A stretch of DNA of 64,000 nt from Hyphomonadaceae bacterium (GCA_021731815.1 JAKFWO010000010.1:1-64000), one strand, 5' to 3'; numbered from the stretch's first letter, positions 1 to 10,329 are shown. Numbers and translations: made by a program. The notes: a model not told the origin generated them from the letters alone.

Positions 1-34
1 CTATTGAATTGGGCGAATATGGCCGCAGACTTGG

Positions 35-667
35 ATGGGCAGGGACATGGGACATGATGATATCTGGGCGGCGATCGACATGCTGGCTGCCCGCAACGGG
101 GTTACGGCGTCGGGGCTTGCGCGGCTGGCAGGCCTTGACCCCACGACTTTCAATAAATCCAAGCGCATGAGTGCGGATGGAGACCGTCCGCGCTGGCCTT
201 CTACCGAATCCATCGCCAAGGCATTGTCGGCCGCGAAAATTGGATGGGAGGATTTCGGCGCGCTGCTGGAAGGTCGCCCGGGGCGCTCGGTGCCTTTGTT
301 GGGCTTCGCCCAGGCCGGCGATCGGGGGTTTTTCGACGATGCCGGCTTTCCGACCGGCGAGGGGTGGGAGGAAATTCGTTTTCCGGGATTTTCGGCAGAT
401 TCGGTCTATGCACTGGAAATCGCGGGCGATTCCATGCTGCCGGTCTATCGCCCCGGCGATCGGGTGATCGTGGCACCTGGGGCCGCCTTGCGCCGCGGTG
501 ACCGCGTGGTGGCAAAGCTGACCAATGGGGAAATCATCGCCAAGGAATTGGGGCGGATGACGGAAAAAACCGTGGATTTTCGATCTCTTAATCCGAGTTT
601 TCCGCCCCGGGTGGAGTTGCGGACGAATGTTCTGTGGATGGCGCGTATCCTGTGGTCGAGCCAGTAA
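35..667 (+). CDS. S24-family HTH transcriptional regulator
   Basis: A 210-residue two-domain protein of the LexA/CI-like S24 class. The N-terminal 75 residues look like a helix-turn-helix (VTASGLARLAGLDPTTFNKS). The C-terminal half is a peptidase-S24 fold: a candidate Ala-Gly self-cleavage site at residues 94-95 (GFAQAGD), a catalytic serine near residue 133 (GDSMLP) and a lysine near 170 (IIAKEL), with LexA-like spacing. It is therefore probably a repressor, possibly one that cleaves itself. ATG codons at 35 and 47 are both possible; neither has a strong ribosome site. It is not called LexA because its N-terminal domain does not resemble the LexA winged helix. No neighbouring gene reveals its target. 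Confidence 0.85.
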   Translation: MGRDMGHDDIWAAIDMLAARNGVTASGLARLAGLDPTTFNKSKRMSADGDRPRWPSTESIAKALSAAKIGWEDFGALLEGRPGRSVPLLGFAQAGDRGFFDDAGFPTGEGWEEIRFPGFSADSVYALEIAGDSMLPVYRPGDRVIVAPGAALRRGDRVVAKLTNGEIIAKELGRMTEKTVDFRSLNPSFPPRVELRTNVLWMARILWSSQ

Positions 668-857
668 AACCCTGGTTAGACGAGCACAATTTGTGTCACA
701 TCGGCATCCCGACCTCGTCTTCAATGTTTTGGCAAAGCCTGACCGCCTGCATTTTGCCATAATTGAGAAGTTTTAATCCGCGCGAGGCGGACCAAGGCTT
801 GGCACGGATTGAATTTTGGGCGATGGTCGCTGGTGCAAGGGGAGGGAGCCATACCCG

Positions 858-1073
858 GTGCTGGAAAAGATTATCCGACTGATCATTGCGTTCGTGCTGG
901 CGCTGCTGGGCATCGAATATAATCCGCGGCCCGATGAAGGGCCGAAGGATTCGGCGGTGATCGTGAAAATTTTACCGGTATCATCGGCTTCTGCCACCGC
1001 ACATGATGCGATACGCGGGAATTGTCACCAACAGATCCGGGAAACGCAGGAGATGCCTGCGGATCACGCCTGA
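858..1073 (+). CDS. possible small single-span membrane protein
   Basis: A GTG-start frame of 71 codons with a purine-rich ribosome site (GGAGGG at 841-846). The first 20 residues (MLEKIIRLIIAFVLALLG) form one clear hydrophobic segment followed by a charged proline/aspartate stretch. The C-terminal third is unremarkable and may be non-coding. No family is recognised and there is no operon partner. The membrane segment and ribosome site favour a real gene; the short length and the repeat-rich downstream region argue against it. Confidence 0.3.
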   Translation: MLEKIIRLIIAFVLALLGIEYNPRPDEGPKDSAVIVKILPVSSASATAHDAIRGNCHQQIRETQEMPADHA

Positions 1074-1080
1074 CATCGCA

Positions 1081-1125
1081 CATCCACGAATAATACATCC
1101 ACGAATAATACATCCGGGAATAATA
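1081..1125. repeat. three tandem 15-bp repeats
   Basis: Unit CATCCACGAATAATA occurs at 1081-1095 and 1096-1110 exactly, and at 1111-1125 with two substitutions. The unit is AT-rich compared with its surroundings and lies in a non-coding gap. Confidence 0.9.
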
Positions 1126-1161
1126 TTGCGCATCTTCCAGAGCGTTTTCAAACAGACCCGG

Positions 1162-1248
1162 GCCGAGTTTCTGAATTGAATATGCTTGCATTCAATAATT
1201 TGGTACGCGCCCGGACGAAAGCCAGGCTTCACTTTTTCTCGACGTGGC
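1162..1248. repeat. double-hairpin intergenic repeat, degenerate copy
   Basis: This stretch aligns without large gaps to 42090-42182. Shared blocks include CTGAATTGAA, ATTCAA, ATTTGG and CACTTTTTC. The first hairpin (TTGAA / TTCAA) is intact; the second, outer palindrome has decayed. It abuts the stop codon of the glutaredoxin gene, so on the minus strand it would form the 3' end of that transcript. Confidence 0.75.
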
Positions 1249-1920
1249 CTACCCTCGGGCAAGCGAGCGCGCGGCAAGGGAGTTTTGCCCGCGTTCGGGA
1301 TTGGCCTCGACCGCAAAGCCAAGCTTTTCCGCCAGCCTGTCGGCCCCGCCAATATATTCACCGTCGATCCAGATTTGCGGGACGGTGATCGGCGTGGAAT
1401 GACTGACCAATGGCTTCACGCGGGCCAGCATCTCATAAAGCGCCCGCGATTCCCGCACCACATCGTGATATTTGTAAGGAATGCCGGCGCGTTCGAAATA
1501 GCCTTTGGCGCGCACGCAATGCGGGCACGATTCCTTGCCGAACAGATGCACGCCCGCAATCCCATGGCGGCCGGCATGGGCATCGATCACCTTTTGCGTG
1601 AGAATTCCGCGATTGAGCGCCTCGCCCTCGGAAATGATTTCGCCCTCCACCCGCACGATGGGCGCGTGCCATCCTCGCAACGGAAAGAGCCGCAGCGGTC
1701 GCCACCATTCATTCAGCCATTCGCGAACCTCGATCGCGGCCGGCACGCCGCGCAATTCGTTCTGGAGCGTATCGCGCACGACATCGAGGGTCAGCGCGCA
1801 TTCCCCGCAGGGTGTCTTGATCCGGAAGGGACCCCATTGACCCGCCCAGCGAAAAATCTCGATTTTCACGGGATCGGGTGTCGGGTCATTTGCAGTCTGG
1901 GCACGGGCTGGGGCGCGCAT
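1249..1920 (-). CDS. glutaredoxin-domain protein with extra N-terminal domain
   Basis: About 223 residues from the ATG at 1920, which has an AGAAAGG ribosome site; the frame upstream of it is low-complexity and unlikely to be translated. The C-terminal ~85 residues are a glutaredoxin: active site ESCPHCVRAKGYF (CPHC), the cis-proline segment STPITVPQIW and the GG motif YIGGADRLAEKLG. The N-terminal ~100 residues start KIEIFRWAGQ and contain a Cys pair (PCGECAL), a layout suggestive of an electron-transfer or iron-sulfur domain, but I do not recognise the family. The likely role is thiol-disulfide exchange or redox delivery in the cytoplasm. It is monocistronic on the strand opposite rpsL. Confidence 0.82.
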   Translation of the reverse strand: MRAPARAQTANDPTPDPVKIEIFRWAGQWGPFRIKTPCGECALTLDVVRDTLQNELRGVPAAIEVREWLNEWWRPLRLFPLRGWHAPIVRVEGEIISEGEALNRGILTQKVIDAHAGRHGIAGVHLFGKESCPHCVRAKGYFERAGIPYKYHDVVRESRALYEMLARVKPLVSHSTPITVPQIWIDGEYIGGADRLAEKLGFAVEANPERGQNSLAARSLARG

Positions 1921-2067
1921 CTGAACGGCCTTTCTGGCAGCGAAATCTGGTTGAACATAACCTGCGCAAGGTCGCTTGTACCAGTGCCAGGTTCTTCCCG
2001 TTCGCGCCATCGCACAACACGCTTTCGCGAGCGGACAAGCGGCAGGCCTTGTGGGTCGCGCAATCCT

Positions 2068-2112
2068 CAGGCAAACGGGAGGGCGAACGGGACAGGCAAA
2101 CGGGAGGGCGAA
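2068..2112. repeat. 20-bp direct repeat, 25-bp period
   Basis: CAGGCAAACGGGAGGGCGAA is present exactly at 2068-2087 and 2093-2112, upstream of the str promoter, inside the 550-bp gap between the glutaredoxin and rpsL genes. Confidence 0.9.
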
Positions 2113-2159
2113 AGCGGGGCGCGCTCCCCGCGCTGCGCAGCCCGAAACGAAGCCGGGCC

Positions 2160-2188
2160 TTGACCGCTCTATCCCGCTCAATTATAGC
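2160..2188 (+). promoter_or_regulatory. candidate promoter of the str operon
   Basis: TTGACC (2160-2165), a 17-bp spacer and TATAGC (2183-2188) match the housekeeping sigma-70 consensus well. The predicted start near 2195 gives a leader of about 275 nt before rpsL, which has no other gene on this strand. The rest of the 1921-2472 gap holds only this promoter, the leader and the direct repeat. Confidence 0.65.
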
Positions 2189-2472
2189 GGGCGCTCATTT
2201 TTGCCGGAAGTCGCGCCGGCGGGGCCATCATTGCCTGATTTCACGGAATTGTCCAAGCGGACAAAGCCGGGTTTTGGGCGGAGCGGGAGGGATTCCGCTT
2301 CTCTGCCGGGCCCGCCTTGCGTATCAGGCGGCGGATTTTGTTGCTCTCTCGGATTGGTCACAGCCGCCGGCTTTCGCGCCGCGGCTTTCCGGCTTTTCCG
2401 CCAGGGCGTTTCCTCAGGAAAGGTGGCCGGACACGTGCGGATTCACGCACGTATTGCCGGGCTCAGGTAACG

Positions 2473-2844
2473 ATGCCGACGATCAACCAATTGATTCGCA
2501 AGCCCCGCACGCCGGTGGAAAGCCGTAACAAGGTGCCCGCACTCAAGGGCTGCCCCCAGCGCCGTGGCGTGTGTACGCGGGTCTATACCACGACCCCCAA
2601 AAAACCGAACTCGGCCTTGCGCAAGGTCGCCAAGGTGCGGCTGACAACCGGTTTCGAAGCCGTGTGCTATATTCCGGGCGAGGGGCATAATTTGCAGGAG
2701 CACTCGGTCGTGCTGATCCGCGGCGGGCGGGTGAAGGATCTGCCGGGCGTGCGCTACCACATTCTGCGCGGCGTACTCGATACGCAAGGCGTCAAGAACC
2801 GCAAGCAACGCCGCTCCGTCTACGGCACCAAGCGTCCGAAATAA
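2473..2844 (+). CDS. rpsL: 30S ribosomal protein S12
   Basis: 123 residues, the usual length, starting [13 protein letters not shown]12 sits at the decoding centre and helps proofread tRNA selection. The conserved loops [19 protein letters not shown] (around residue 40) and [14 protein letters not shown] (around residue 85) are intact and carry the lysines whose substitution gives streptomycin resistance; they read as wild type. The ATG at 2473 was chosen over a longer in-frame extension because the protein then begins exactly as the family does. It is the first gene of rpsL-rpsG-fusA-tuf, 24 bp ahead of rpsG. Confidence 0.98.
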   Translation: MPTINQLIRKPRTPVESRNKVPALKGCPQRRGVCTRVYTTTPKKPNSALRKVAKVRLTTGFEAVCYIPGEGHNLQEHSVVLIRGGRVKDLPGVRYHILRGVLDTQGVKNRKQRRSVYGTKRPK

Positions 2845-2868
2845 CCCTCCGAACAGCGAGTCCAGGCC

Positions 2869-3339
2869 ATGTCCCGTCGTCACCGCGCCGAAAAGCGCGA
2901 AACCATCCCCGATCCGAAATACAGCGACATCGTCGTGTCCAAATTCATGAATTGCGTCATGTATGAGGGCAAGAAATCGGTCGCGGAAACCATCGTTTAC
3001 GGGGCGCTGGAAATTATTGGCCGCAAGACCAAGCGCGAAGCGCTCGACGTGTTCCGCGATGCCCTGTCCAATGTGGCACCAGGCATCGAAGTGCGCTCGC
3101 GGCGGGTGGGCGGCGCGACCTATCAGGTGCCGGTGGAGGTCCGCAACGACCGCAGCCAGGCGCTGGCGATCCGCTGGATCGTCGGGGCTGCCCGCAAGCG
3201 TGGCGAACACACGATGGAAGAGCGCCTGGCCGGCGAATTGCTCGATGCCTCCAATAACCGCGGCACCTCGGTGAAAAAGCGCGAAGATACCCACAAGATG
3301 GCCGATTCGAACCGCGCCTTCTCCCATTATCGCTGGTAA
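2869..3339 (+). CDS. rpsG: 30S ribosomal protein S7
   Basis: 156 residues, full length, starting [12 protein letters not shown]7 nucleates the 30S head and contacts the E-site tRNA and the mRNA exit path. The typical segments [16 protein letters not shown] and [16 protein letters not shown] are present, and the C-terminal helix ends AFSHYRW as in most proteobacteria. It is the second gene of the str operon, 15 bp upstream of fusA; in other bacteria S7 is the operon's translational repressor, which is not tested here. Confidence 0.98.
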   Translation: MSRRHRAEKRETIPDPKYSDIVVSKFMNCVMYEGKKSVAETIVYGALEIIGRKTKREALDVFRDALSNVAPGIEVRSRRVGGATYQVPVEVRNDRSQALAIRWIVGAARKRGEHTMEERLAGELLDASNNRGTSVKKREDTHKMADSNRAFSHYRW

Positions 3340-3354
3340 CAATCAGGACTTCTC

Positions 3355-5433
3355 ATGCCTCGCTCGCACCAGATTGCGGATTACCGCAACTTCGGGATCA
3401 TGGCCCATATTGACGCCGGCAAGACCACGACGACCGAGCGCATCCTCTATTATACCGGCAAGAGCCACAAGATCGGCGAAGTCCATGATGGCGCAGCGGT
3501 CATGGACTGGATGGAACAGGAACAGGAACGCGGCATCACGATCACTTCGGCCGCCACGACCTGCTATTGGAACGACCACCGGCTCAATATCATCGACACC
3601 CCGGGGCATGTGGATTTCACGATCGAGGTCGAGCGCTCACTGCGCGTGCTCGACGGGGCCGTCTGTGTGCTCGACGGCAATCAGGGGGTTGAGCCCCAGA
3701 CCGAAACCGTGTGGCGCCAGGGCGACAAATACAATGTCCCGCGCATCGTGTTTGCCAACAAGATGGACAAGATCGGTGCCGATTTCTATCGCTGCGTCGA
3801 TGACATCAAGCTGCGGCTCGGCGTCCGCCCGGTGCCAATCCAGCTGCCGATCGGGGCCGAGAGCGAATTTTCGGGCCTCATCGATCTCGTGCGCATGGTG
3901 GCGATTATCTGGGACGAGGATGTGCTCGGGGCCAAATATCGGGAAGCGGAAATCCCCGCCGATCTGATGGACAAGGCTGTCCAGTTCCGGGGCGAGCTGA
4001 TCGAAGCGGCGGTCGAGCTCGACGATGCCGCGATGGAAGCCTATCTCGACGGCAAGGAACCCGATATCGCGACGCTGAAGCGGCTGATCCGCAAGGCGGT
4101 GGTGATCGGGGCCTGGTATCCGGTTCTGTGCGGCTCGGCTTTCAAAAACAAAGGCGTGCAGCCGCTGCTCGATGCCGTTGTCGATTATCTGCCGAGCCCG
4201 CTCGACCGTCCGGCGATCAAGGGCATTGATGTGCGGACCGAAGAGGAAACCGAACGCCGGGCTTCGGACGAAGAACCCTTCGCGATGCTGGCCTTCAAGA
4301 TCATGGATGATCCCTTTGTCGGGACCATCACTTTCTGCCGCATCTATTCGGGCAAATTGGAAACCGGCGTGGGCCTCGCCAATTCGACCCGCGACAAGCG
4401 CGAGCGCGTGGGCCGCATGCTGCTGATGCATGCCAACAGCCGAGAAGACATCAAGGAAGCATGGGCGGGCGACATCGTGGCGCTGGCCGGCCTCAAGGAC
4501 ACCCGCACCGGCGACACCCTGTGCGATCCGGCCAAGGCAGTGATCCTCGAGCGCATGGAATTTCCCGAGCCGGTGATTGAACTCGCCATCGAGCCCAAAT
4601 CCAAGGCCGATCAGGAAAAACTGGGCGTGGCGCTGCAAAAGCTCGCGGCCGAGGATCCGTCCTTCCGGGTCTCGACCGATCAGGAATCGGGCCAGACCAT
4701 CCTCAAGGGGATGGGTGAGCTTCATCTCGACATCAAGGTCGATATTCTGCGCCGCACCTACAAGGTCGATGCCAATGTCGGCCAGCCCAAGGTCGCCTAT
4801 CGCGAAACGCTGTCAAAAAAGACCGAGATCGATTACACCCACAAGAAGCAATCGGGCGGTTCGGGCCAGTTCGCGCGCATCAAGGTGGTGTTCGAGCCGG
4901 TGGAACCGGGTGTCGGTTATTCGTTTGAAAGCGCGGTCGTCGGCGGCTCGGTGCCGAAGGAATTTGTCCCCGGCGTCGAGAAGGGGCTCGAATCGGCCAA
5001 GGAAAACGGCCTGCTGGCCGGGTTCCCGGTCATCGATTTCAAGGCAACCCTGGTCGACGGCGATTATCACGACGTGGATTCGAGTGTGCTGGCCTTCGAA
5101 ATTGCGGCGCGTGCGGCGTTCCGGGAACTGGCCTCGCGCGGGTCACCGAAACTGCTCGAGCCGATCATGAAGGTCGAGGTCGTGACGCCCGATGATTATC
5201 TCGGCTCGGTGATCGGCGATCTCAATTCGCGCCGCGGCCAGGTCCAGAGCCAGGACATGCGCGGAAACGCCAATGTCGTCAACGCGATGGTTCCCCTGGC
5301 CAATATGTTTGGCTATGTGAACAATCTGCGCGGCATGACCCAGGGCCGGGCGGCCTTCAGCATGCAATTCGATCATTATGAGGCGGTGCCGCAGGCCGTT
5401 GCACAGGAAGTGGTGGCCAAGGCCGCGGGGTAA
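3355..5433 (+). CDS. fusA: translation elongation factor G
   Basis: 692 residues. EF-G is the GTPase that translocates tRNA-mRNA on the ribosome and, with RRF, recycles it. GTP-binding motifs are complete: [15 protein letters not shown] (P-loop, near residue 20), DTPGHVDF (near 83) and NKMDKIGAD (near 137). Domains II-V follow, including the [11 protein letters not shown] region of domain IV. The ribosome site AGGA lies before the ATG. Third gene of the str operon. No truncation or frameshift is seen. Confidence 0.98.
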   Translation: MPRSHQIADYRNFGIMAHIDAGKTTTTERILYYTGKSHKIGEVHDGAAVMDWMEQEQERGITITSAATTCYWNDHRLNIIDTPGHVDFTIEVERSLRVLDGAVCVLDGNQGVEPQTETVWRQGDKYNVPRIVFANKMDKIGADFYRCVDDIKLRLGVRPVPIQLPIGAESEFSGLIDLVRMVAIIWDEDVLGAKYREAEIPADLMDKAVQFRGELIEAAVELDDAAMEAYLDGKEPDIATLKRLIRKAVVIGAWYPVLCGSAFKNKGVQPLLDAVVDYLPSPLDRPAIKGIDVRTEEETERRASDEEPFAMLAFKIMDDPFVGTITFCRIYSGKLETGVGLANSTRDKRERVGRMLLMHANSREDIKEAWAGDIVALAGLKDTRTGDTLCDPAKAVILERMEFPEPVIELAIEPKSKADQEKLGVALQKLAAEDPSFRVSTDQESGQTILKGMGELHLDIKVDILRRTYKVDANVGQPKVAYRETLSKKTEIDYTHKKQSGGSGQFARIKVVFEPVEPGVGYSFESAVVGGSVPKEFVPGVEKGLESAKENGLLAGFPVIDFKATLVDGDYHDVDSSVLAFEIAARAAFRELASRGSPKLLEPIMKVEVVTPDDYLGSVIGDLNSRRGQVQSQDMRGNANVVNAMVPLANMFGYVNNLRGMTQGRAAFSMQFDHYEAVPQAVAQEVVAKAAG

Positions 5434-5535
5434 GAGTAAAGCCCGCGCAAGGCATCGAAGTCAGAGTTTCAACAGATCAACCCGGATGAGGTCAGACGCA
5501 CAGACGAGCTGGCGTCCGATCAAGTGGAGTGGATA

Positions 5536-6726
5536 ATGGGCAAAGAAAAATTCGAGCGTAACAAGCCGCATTGCAATATCGGCACCATTGGTCACGTCGA
5601 CCATGGCAAGACCACGCTTACCGCGGCGATCACGATGACGCTGGCCAAGCGCGGCGGGGCCAAGGCGATGGCCTATGCCGATATTGACGCCGCACCCGAA
5701 GAAAAAGCGCGCGGCATCACGATCAACACGGCACATGTCGAATATGAAACGACGAAGCGCCATTACGCCCATGTCGATTGTCCCGGCCACGCCGATTATG
5801 TGAAGAACATGATCACCGGCGCGGCGCAGATGGATGGCGCGATCCTCGTCGTCTCGGCGGCGGACGGTCCGATGCCGCAGACGCGCGAGCACATCCTGCT
5901 CGCCCGCCAGGTCGGGGTGCCGGCGCTGGTCGTGTTCATGAACAAGGTGGACATGGTCGACGACGCCGAATTGCTCGAACTCGTGGAAATGGAAGTGCGC
6001 GAACTGCTGTCTTCCTACGAGTTTCCGGGCGATGACATTCCGATCGTCAAGGGTTCGGCTCTGGCCGCGGTCGAAAACCGCAATCCGGAAATCGGTGAAA
6101 CGGCCGTGATGGCGCTGATGGATGCGGTGGATGCCTATATTCCCCAGCCCGAGCGTCCGATCGACATGCCGTTCCTGATGCCGATCGAAGATGTGTTCTC
6201 GATCTCGGGCCGCGGCACGGTGGTCACCGGCCGGGTGGAAAAGGGCATCGTCAAGGTTGGCGAAGAAGTGGAGATTGTCGGCATCCGCGACACCCAGAAG
6301 ACCACGGTCACCGGGGTGGAAATGTTCCGCAAATTGCTCGACCAGGGGCAGGCGGGCGACAATATCGGCGCGCTTTTGCGGGGCGTGACGCGCACGGATG
6401 TCGAGCGTGGCCAGGTGCTGTGCAAGCCCGGTTCGATCAAGCCGCACAAGAAATTCATTGCGGAGGCCTATATCCTGACCAAGGAAGAAGGCGGGCGCCA
6501 CACGCCCTTCTTCACCAATTACCGGCCGCAATTCTATTTCCGCACCACGGATGTGACCGGCATCATCTCGCTGCCGCAAAATATTGAAATGGTCATGCCC
6601 GGCGATAATGTGAAAGTGGAAGTCGAGCTCATCACCCCGATCGCCATGGACCAGGGCCTGCGCTTCGCCATCCGCGAGGGCGGCCGTACGGTCGGTGCCG
6701 GCGTGGTGGCCTCGATTGTTCCCTGA
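5536..6726 (+). CDS. tuf: translation elongation factor Tu
   Basis: 396 residues from the ATG at 5536 ([12 protein letters not shown]), preceded by GGAG; an in-frame GTG at 5524 is less likely because it adds an unconserved tetrapeptide. EF-Tu carries aminoacyl-tRNA to the ribosome. Motifs: [33 protein letters not shown], and the conserved [13 protein letters not shown] switch region. Domains 2 and 3 are complete ([16 protein letters not shown]-terminal [11 protein letters not shown]). Last gene of the str operon, followed by an intrinsic terminator. Alphaproteobacteria often have a second tuf copy elsewhere; none is in this window. Confidence 0.98.
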   Translation: MGKEKFERNKPHCNIGTIGHVDHGKTTLTAAITMTLAKRGGAKAMAYADIDAAPEEKARGITINTAHVEYETTKRHYAHVDCPGHADYVKNMITGAAQMDGAILVVSAADGPMPQTREHILLARQVGVPALVVFMNKVDMVDDAELLELVEMEVRELLSSYEFPGDDIPIVKGSALAAVENRNPEIGETAVMALMDAVDAYIPQPERPIDMPFLMPIEDVFSISGRGTVVTGRVEKGIVKVGEEVEIVGIRDTQKTTVTGVEMFRKLLDQGQAGDNIGALLRGVTRTDVERGQVLCKPGSIKPHKKFIAEAYILTKEEGGRHTPFFTNYRPQFYFRTTDVTGIISLPQNIEMVMPGDNVKVEVELITPIAMDQGLRFAIREGGRTVGAGVVASIVP

Positions 6727-6746
6727 GGGCGTGCCCTGAGGGCGTA
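6721..6746. repeat. two tandem 13-bp repeats at the tuf stop codon
   Basis: CCCTGAGGGCGTG at 6721-6733 is repeated at 6734-6746 with one difference. The first unit contains the tuf stop codon TGA. Confidence 0.85.
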
Positions 6747-6771
6747 CTCTGACCTTATGCAGACGATTCTG

Positions 6772-6801
6772 AAGCGCCGGCGGATCTCCGCCGGCGCTTT
6801 T
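6772..6801 (+). terminator. intrinsic terminator after tuf
   Basis: A perfect 12-bp GC-rich stem (AAGCGCCGGCGG / CCGCCGGCGCTT) with the loop ATCT, followed by a run of T. It separates the str operon from the S10 operon. Confidence 0.85.
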
Positions 6802-6880
6802 GGTTTAAGGCCAGGGCCTCCTCTCCGGCTTTTTTCGGAATTGGCACTGCAAGCGCCCGGCGAAGCGCCCGCCAAAGCGC

Positions 6881-6907
6881 TTGACGCGGCCCCCCCGCCC
6901 CTATACA
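6881..6907 (+). promoter_or_regulatory. candidate promoter of the S10-spc operon
   Basis: TTGACG (6881-6886) and TATACA (6902-6907) with a 15-bp spacer. It is the best sigma-70-like pair between the tuf terminator and rpsJ; the spacer is shorter than ideal. Confidence 0.5.
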
Positions 6908-7238
6908 CAGCCGAACTCTGTTTGAGCCGGCTGTAAGCCGAGGCCCTGCCTCGCGCCTTAGACGCGGTTCGTTCTCGACCACGGCAATGCTTGATTTCCG
7001 CTCCGGATCACACCTGGCGGATAGCCGGTTTGGGTTTGGCAATCGCCCCCGATCCGGAAACTTGCCGTTTCCCTGTGGTAATTCCCGGCGCATGCGCCGA
7101 TGGGGATTTCCCTTCTGGGTTGTCCGGCACAAGCCGGCGGGTTGATGGCGGCGCGGTCGCATCCGGATTTCAGGCACATGGATTAGCACGTCTCCGGCGC
7201 GCCTTCGGGTGTCGCCCTCGACGAATTGGGCGTTCGAA
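6908..7238 (+). other. long untranslated leader of the S10 operon
   Basis: About 330 nt without a convincing gene between the candidate promoter and rpsJ. It contains a perfect 14-bp palindrome (CGGCGCATGCGCCG, 7086-7099) and several GC-rich inverted segments. In enterobacteria the S10 leader mediates feedback by L4; whether this leader does so is unknown. Confidence 0.45.
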
Positions 7239-7559
7239 ATGGAACGGCAAGTCATACGCATTCGCCTCAAGGCGTTCGACCACCGGGCGCTCGACCAGGC
7301 CGCGCAGGAAATCGTGGGCACCGCGCGGCGCACCGGTGCCAGCGTGCGCGGACCCGTGCCGCTGCCCACGCGCATCGAGAAATTCACCGTCAACCGCTCG
7401 CCCCATGTCGACAAGAAGTCGCGCGAGCAGTTTGAGATCCGTACCCACAAGCGCCTGCTGGACATCGTCGATCCGACTCCCCAGACTGTGGATGCGCTGA
7501 TGAAGCAGGATCTGTCGGCCGGTGTTGCGGTGGAAATCACGCTCGAGGGAGGCCGCTGA
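7239..7559 (+). CDS. rpsJ: 30S ribosomal protein S10
   Basis: 106 residues starting [20 protein letters not shown], close to the family's usual 102-105. S10 is a 30S head protein and, in other bacteria, also NusE in antitermination complexes. The signature [21 protein letters not shown] (split across the loop that contacts 16S rRNA) is intact. The ATG at 7239 is preferred because it reproduces the family N-terminus. It opens the S10-spc operon and its stop overlaps the rplC start by one base. Confidence 0.97.
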   Translation: MERQVIRIRLKAFDHRALDQAAQEIVGTARRTGASVRGPVPLPTRIEKFTVNRSPHVDKKSREQFEIRTHKRLLDIVDPTPQTVDALMKQDLSAGVAVEITLEGGR

Positions 7560-8245
7560 TGGCCCGCACGGGATTGATCGCACGCAAGCTGGGTATGATG
7601 CGCGTGTTCGACGAGAACGGCACCCATATCCCCGTAACCGTGTTGCAGGTGGACCGCGTTCAGGTCGTCGCCCACCGGACCAGGGAGCGCGACGGCTATG
7701 TGGCGCTCCAGATCGGAGGCGGGTTCCGCAAGCCGAAAAATGCCGGCAATCCCCTGCGCGGACATTTCCGCAAGGCGGAAGTCGAGCCCAAGGAAGTTCT
7801 GACCGAGTTCCATGTCGCCGAAGATGGCCTTGTACCGGTCGGGGCGACGCTGACCGCCAATCATTTCGTGGTCGGCCAGAAGGTCGATGTGTCGGGCACC
7901 ACGATCGGCAAGGGCTTTGCCGGCGCGATGAAGCGCTGGAATTTCGGCGGTTTGCGCGCCACGCATGGTGTGTCGCTGTCGCACCGCTCGCATGGATCGA
8001 CCGGTCAGCGCCAGGATCCGGGCAAAGTGTTCAAGAACAAGAAGATGGCTGGTCATATGGGTGACAAGCGGATCACTACGCAGAATCTGACCGTGGTGCG
8101 CACCGATGCGGAGCGCAATCTGGTCATGATCAAGGGCGCGGTGCCGGGCTCGGCCGGGCGTTGGGTGGAAATCCGCGATGCGGTGAAGCATGCGCTGCCG
8201 GAAGCGGCCCCGAAACCCGGTGGCTTCACCGGGCGTGCGGCATAG
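7559..8245 (+). CDS. rplC: 50S ribosomal protein L3
   Basis: 228 residues, starting [18 protein letters not shown]3 is one of the first proteins in 50S assembly; its extended loop reaches the peptidyl-transferase centre. The loop segment with the [20 protein letters not shown] region (residues ~145-165) is present, including the glutamine that is often methylated. Strong ribosome site GAGGGAGG; start codon overlaps the rpsJ stop (TGATG), implying translational coupling. The C-terminal proline/alanine tail is a little longer than in E. coli. Confidence 0.97.
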   Translation: MARTGLIARKLGMMRVFDENGTHIPVTVLQVDRVQVVAHRTRERDGYVALQIGGGFRKPKNAGNPLRGHFRKAEVEPKEVLTEFHVAEDGLVPVGATLTANHFVVGQKVDVSGTTIGKGFAGAMKRWNFGGLRATHGVSLSHRSHGSTGQRQDPGKVFKNKKMAGHMGDKRITTQNLTVVRTDAERNLVMIKGAVPGSAGRWVEIRDAVKHALPEAAPKPGGFTGRAA

Positions 8246-8254
8246 GGGGCGGTC

Positions 8255-8896
8255 ATGAAAATTGCAGTCAAAACCCTCGATGCCACAGAGACCGGCGCAA
8301 CGGATCTGCCGGAAACCATTTTCGGCCTGACGCCACGCGCCGATATTATCCAGCGTGTGGTGGTGTGGCAGCTCGCCAAGCGTCGTGCTGGCACCCAATC
8401 GGCCAAGACCCGGTCGGAAGTCAACCGCACCCACAAGAAGATGTTTCGCCAAAAGGGCACTGGCAGCGCGCGCCACCATTCGGCGAATGCCCCGATTTTC
8501 CGCGGTGGCGGCGTGGCGCATGCGCCCAAACCCCGCTCCTATGAATCGGGCCTGCAAAAGAAGGTTCGCGCGCTCGGGCTGAAAATGGCGCTCTCGGCCA
8601 AGCTGGCGGCGCAAAAGCTGCTGGTGCTCGAGGATGTCCATCTCTCTGCGCCGAAGACCAAATTGCTGAAGACGCAGCTGGAAAAGCTCGGCATCGCCAA
8701 TGCGCTCGTGATCGCCGGTCCTGCGGTTGACACGAATTTCGGCCTCGCGGCGCGCAATATTCCCAATCTCGACGTGCTGCCCTCGGCCGGGCTCAATGTC
8801 TATGACGTGCTGCGGCGCGACGTGCTGGTGCTGACGCGGGCCGCGCTCACCGATATCGAGGCGCGGTTCGCCCCAAAGCAAAAGGCGGGAGCGTGA
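8255..8896 (+). CDS. rplD: 50S ribosomal protein L4
   Basis: 213 residues. L4 lines the upper exit tunnel through an extended loop and assembles early on 23S rRNA; in enterobacteria it also represses its own operon. The loop region [19 protein letters not shown] and the [13 protein letters not shown] motif (residues ~65-95) are intact. A strong GGGGGCGG ribosome site precedes the ATG. Third gene of the S10 operon, one base before rplW. Confidence 0.97.
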   Translation: MKIAVKTLDATETGATDLPETIFGLTPRADIIQRVVVWQLAKRRAGTQSAKTRSEVNRTHKKMFRQKGTGSARHHSANAPIFRGGGVAHAPKPRSYESGLQKKVRALGLKMALSAKLAAQKLLVLEDVHLSAPKTKLLKTQLEKLGIANALVIAGPAVDTNFGLAARNIPNLDVLPSAGLNVYDVLRRDVLVLTRAALTDIEARFAPKQKAGA

Positions 8897-8897
8897 A

Positions 8898-9191
8898 ATG
8901 GTCGATCATCGTCATTACGACACCATCCTCGCACCGGTGATTACCGAAAAGGCCACCCTGCTGTCTGAACACGGCCAGGTCGTGTTCAAGGTCGCGGTTA
9001 CGGCGACCAAGCCGGAGATCAAGGCCGCGATCGAGGCCCTGTTCAAGGTCAAGGTGCGCGGCGTGAACACCATTCGCGTCGAAGGAAAATCGAAGCGCTT
9101 CCGCGGCATTCCGGGCAAGCGCGCCGATTACAAGAAAGCGGTCGTCACGCTCGAGGACGGCCATTCCATCGACATTACGACCGGGCTCTGA
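8898..9191 (+). CDS. rplW: 50S ribosomal protein L23
   Basis: 97 residues, full length. L23 sits at the tunnel exit and is the docking site for trigger factor and SRP. The start [18 protein letters not shown] contains the conserved PVITEKAT element; [15 protein letters not shown] and the terminal [12 protein letters not shown] segments are typical. GGGAG lies before the ATG. Confidence 0.97.
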   Translation: MVDHRHYDTILAPVITEKATLLSEHGQVVFKVAVTATKPEIKAAIEALFKVKVRGVNTIRVEGKSKRFRGIPGKRADYKKAVVTLEDGHSIDITTGL

Positions 9192-9202
9192 GGACCAGAA
9201 CG

Positions 9203-10039
9203 ATGGCGTTGAAAACCTTCAATCCCACCTCGCCCGGTCGCCGCGGTCTCGTGATCGTCGATCGCAGCGAGCTGTACAAGGGCAAGCCCCTCAAGGTGCT
9301 GACCCAGGGCCTGACCAAATCGGGCGGCCGCAACAATATGGGTCGCATCACGGCGTTCCGCCATGTCGGCGGGGCCAAGCGCACCTATCGGATCATCGAT
9401 TTCAAGCGCCGCAAATGGGATATGGTGGCGGTGGTGGAGCGTCTGGAATATGACCCCAACCGCACGGCCTTTATCGCCCTCGTGCGATATGCGGATGGCG
9501 AGCGCACCTATATTCTCGCGCCCCAGCGCCTCAAGGCGGGTGACGAGATCATCGCCGGCGAGAAGGTGGATGTGAAGCCCGGCAATGCCATGCCGCTGAA
9601 ATCCATGCCGGTCGGCGCGATCATCCATAATATCGAGCTGAAGCCCAGAAAAGGCGGCCAGATGTGCCGCGCGGCGGGGACCTTTGCGTCCCTGGTCGGT
9701 CGCGACGGGGGCTATGCGCAGATCAAGCTGCAATCGGGCGAATTGCGCATCGTGCTCGATTCCTGCATGGCCACCATCGGGGCGGTGTCCAATCCCGACA
9801 ATATGAACGAAGTCTGGGGCAAGGCCGGCCGTTCCTTCCATCTCGGCCGCGCGCCGAGCGTGCGCGGTGTGGCCATGAACCCGGTCGACCACCCCCATGG
9901 CGGCGGTGAAGGCAAGACCTCGGGCGGCCGTCATCCGGTTACACCCTGGGGCAAGAAAACCCGTGGTCCGAAGACGCGCTCCAACAAGGCGACGGACCGC
10001 TTCATCATCCGCCGCCGCCGTGACCGCAAGGGAGCCTGA
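9203..10039 (+). CDS. rplB: 50S ribosomal protein L2
   Basis: 278 residues, starting [18 protein letters not shown]2 stabilises the peptidyl-transferase region and the subunit interface. The hallmark [19 protein letters not shown] (residues ~220-238, with the conserved histidine) and the C-terminal [18 protein letters not shown] region are intact. Ribosome site GAGGA. Fifth gene of the S10 operon. Confidence 0.98.
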   Translation: MALKTFNPTSPGRRGLVIVDRSELYKGKPLKVLTQGLTKSGGRNNMGRITAFRHVGGAKRTYRIIDFKRRKWDMVAVVERLEYDPNRTAFIALVRYADGERTYILAPQRLKAGDEIIAGEKVDVKPGNAMPLKSMPVGAIIHNIELKPRKGGQMCRAAGTFASLVGRDGGYAQIKLQSGELRIVLDSCMATIGAVSNPDNMNEVWGKAGRSFHLGRAPSVRGVAMNPVDHPHGGGEGKTSGGRHPVTPWGKKTRGPKTRSNKATDRFIIRRRRDRKGA

Positions 10040-10042
10040 GGC

Positions 10043-10318
10043 ATGCCACGTTCCGTCTGGAAGGGTCCGTTTGTCGACGGATATCTTCTGAAAAAAGCCG
10101 AAAAAGTGATGTCGGGCCGTCGCGAGCCGATCAAGACCTGGTCGCGTCGCTCCACCATCCTGCCCAATTTCATCGGCCTGACCTTTCAGGTCCATAACGG
10201 CAATAAATTCATCCCGGTATCGGTGTCGGAAGATATGGTCGGCCACAAATTGGGCGAATTCGCCCCGAGCCGCACCTATCACGGCCATGGTGCCGACAAG
10301 AAAACCCGGAAAAGGTAG
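10043..10318 (+). CDS. rpsS: 30S ribosomal protein S19
   Basis: 91 residues, starting [17 protein letters not shown]19 binds 16S rRNA in the 30S head with S13 and contacts the A-site finger. Conserved segments [18 protein letters not shown] and [17 protein letters not shown] are present. Three bases separate it from rplB. Its usual partner S13 (rpsM) is not encoded at the end of this block. Confidence 0.97.
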   Translation: MPRSVWKGPFVDGYLLKKAEKVMSGRREPIKTWSRRSTILPNFIGLTFQVHNGNKFIPVSVSEDMVGHKLGEFAPSRTYHGHGADKKTRKR

Positions 10319-10329
10319 GGGGCGCGCGA

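Noticed and set aside
35-667. Naming the first gene lexA
   Set aside because: Only the C-terminal S24 peptidase part is LexA-like; the N-terminal domain does not look like the LexA winged helix, so it is left as an S24 regulator.
2173-2191. Hairpin CCCGCT / AGCGGG as a terminator upstream of rpsL
   Set aside because: The stem is only 6 bp and it overlaps a better match to a promoter; no upstream plus-strand gene needs terminating there.
6755-8881. A 708-codon open frame on the minus strand
   Set aside because: It is a shadow of rpsJ, rplC and rplD, whose motifs are complete on the plus strand.
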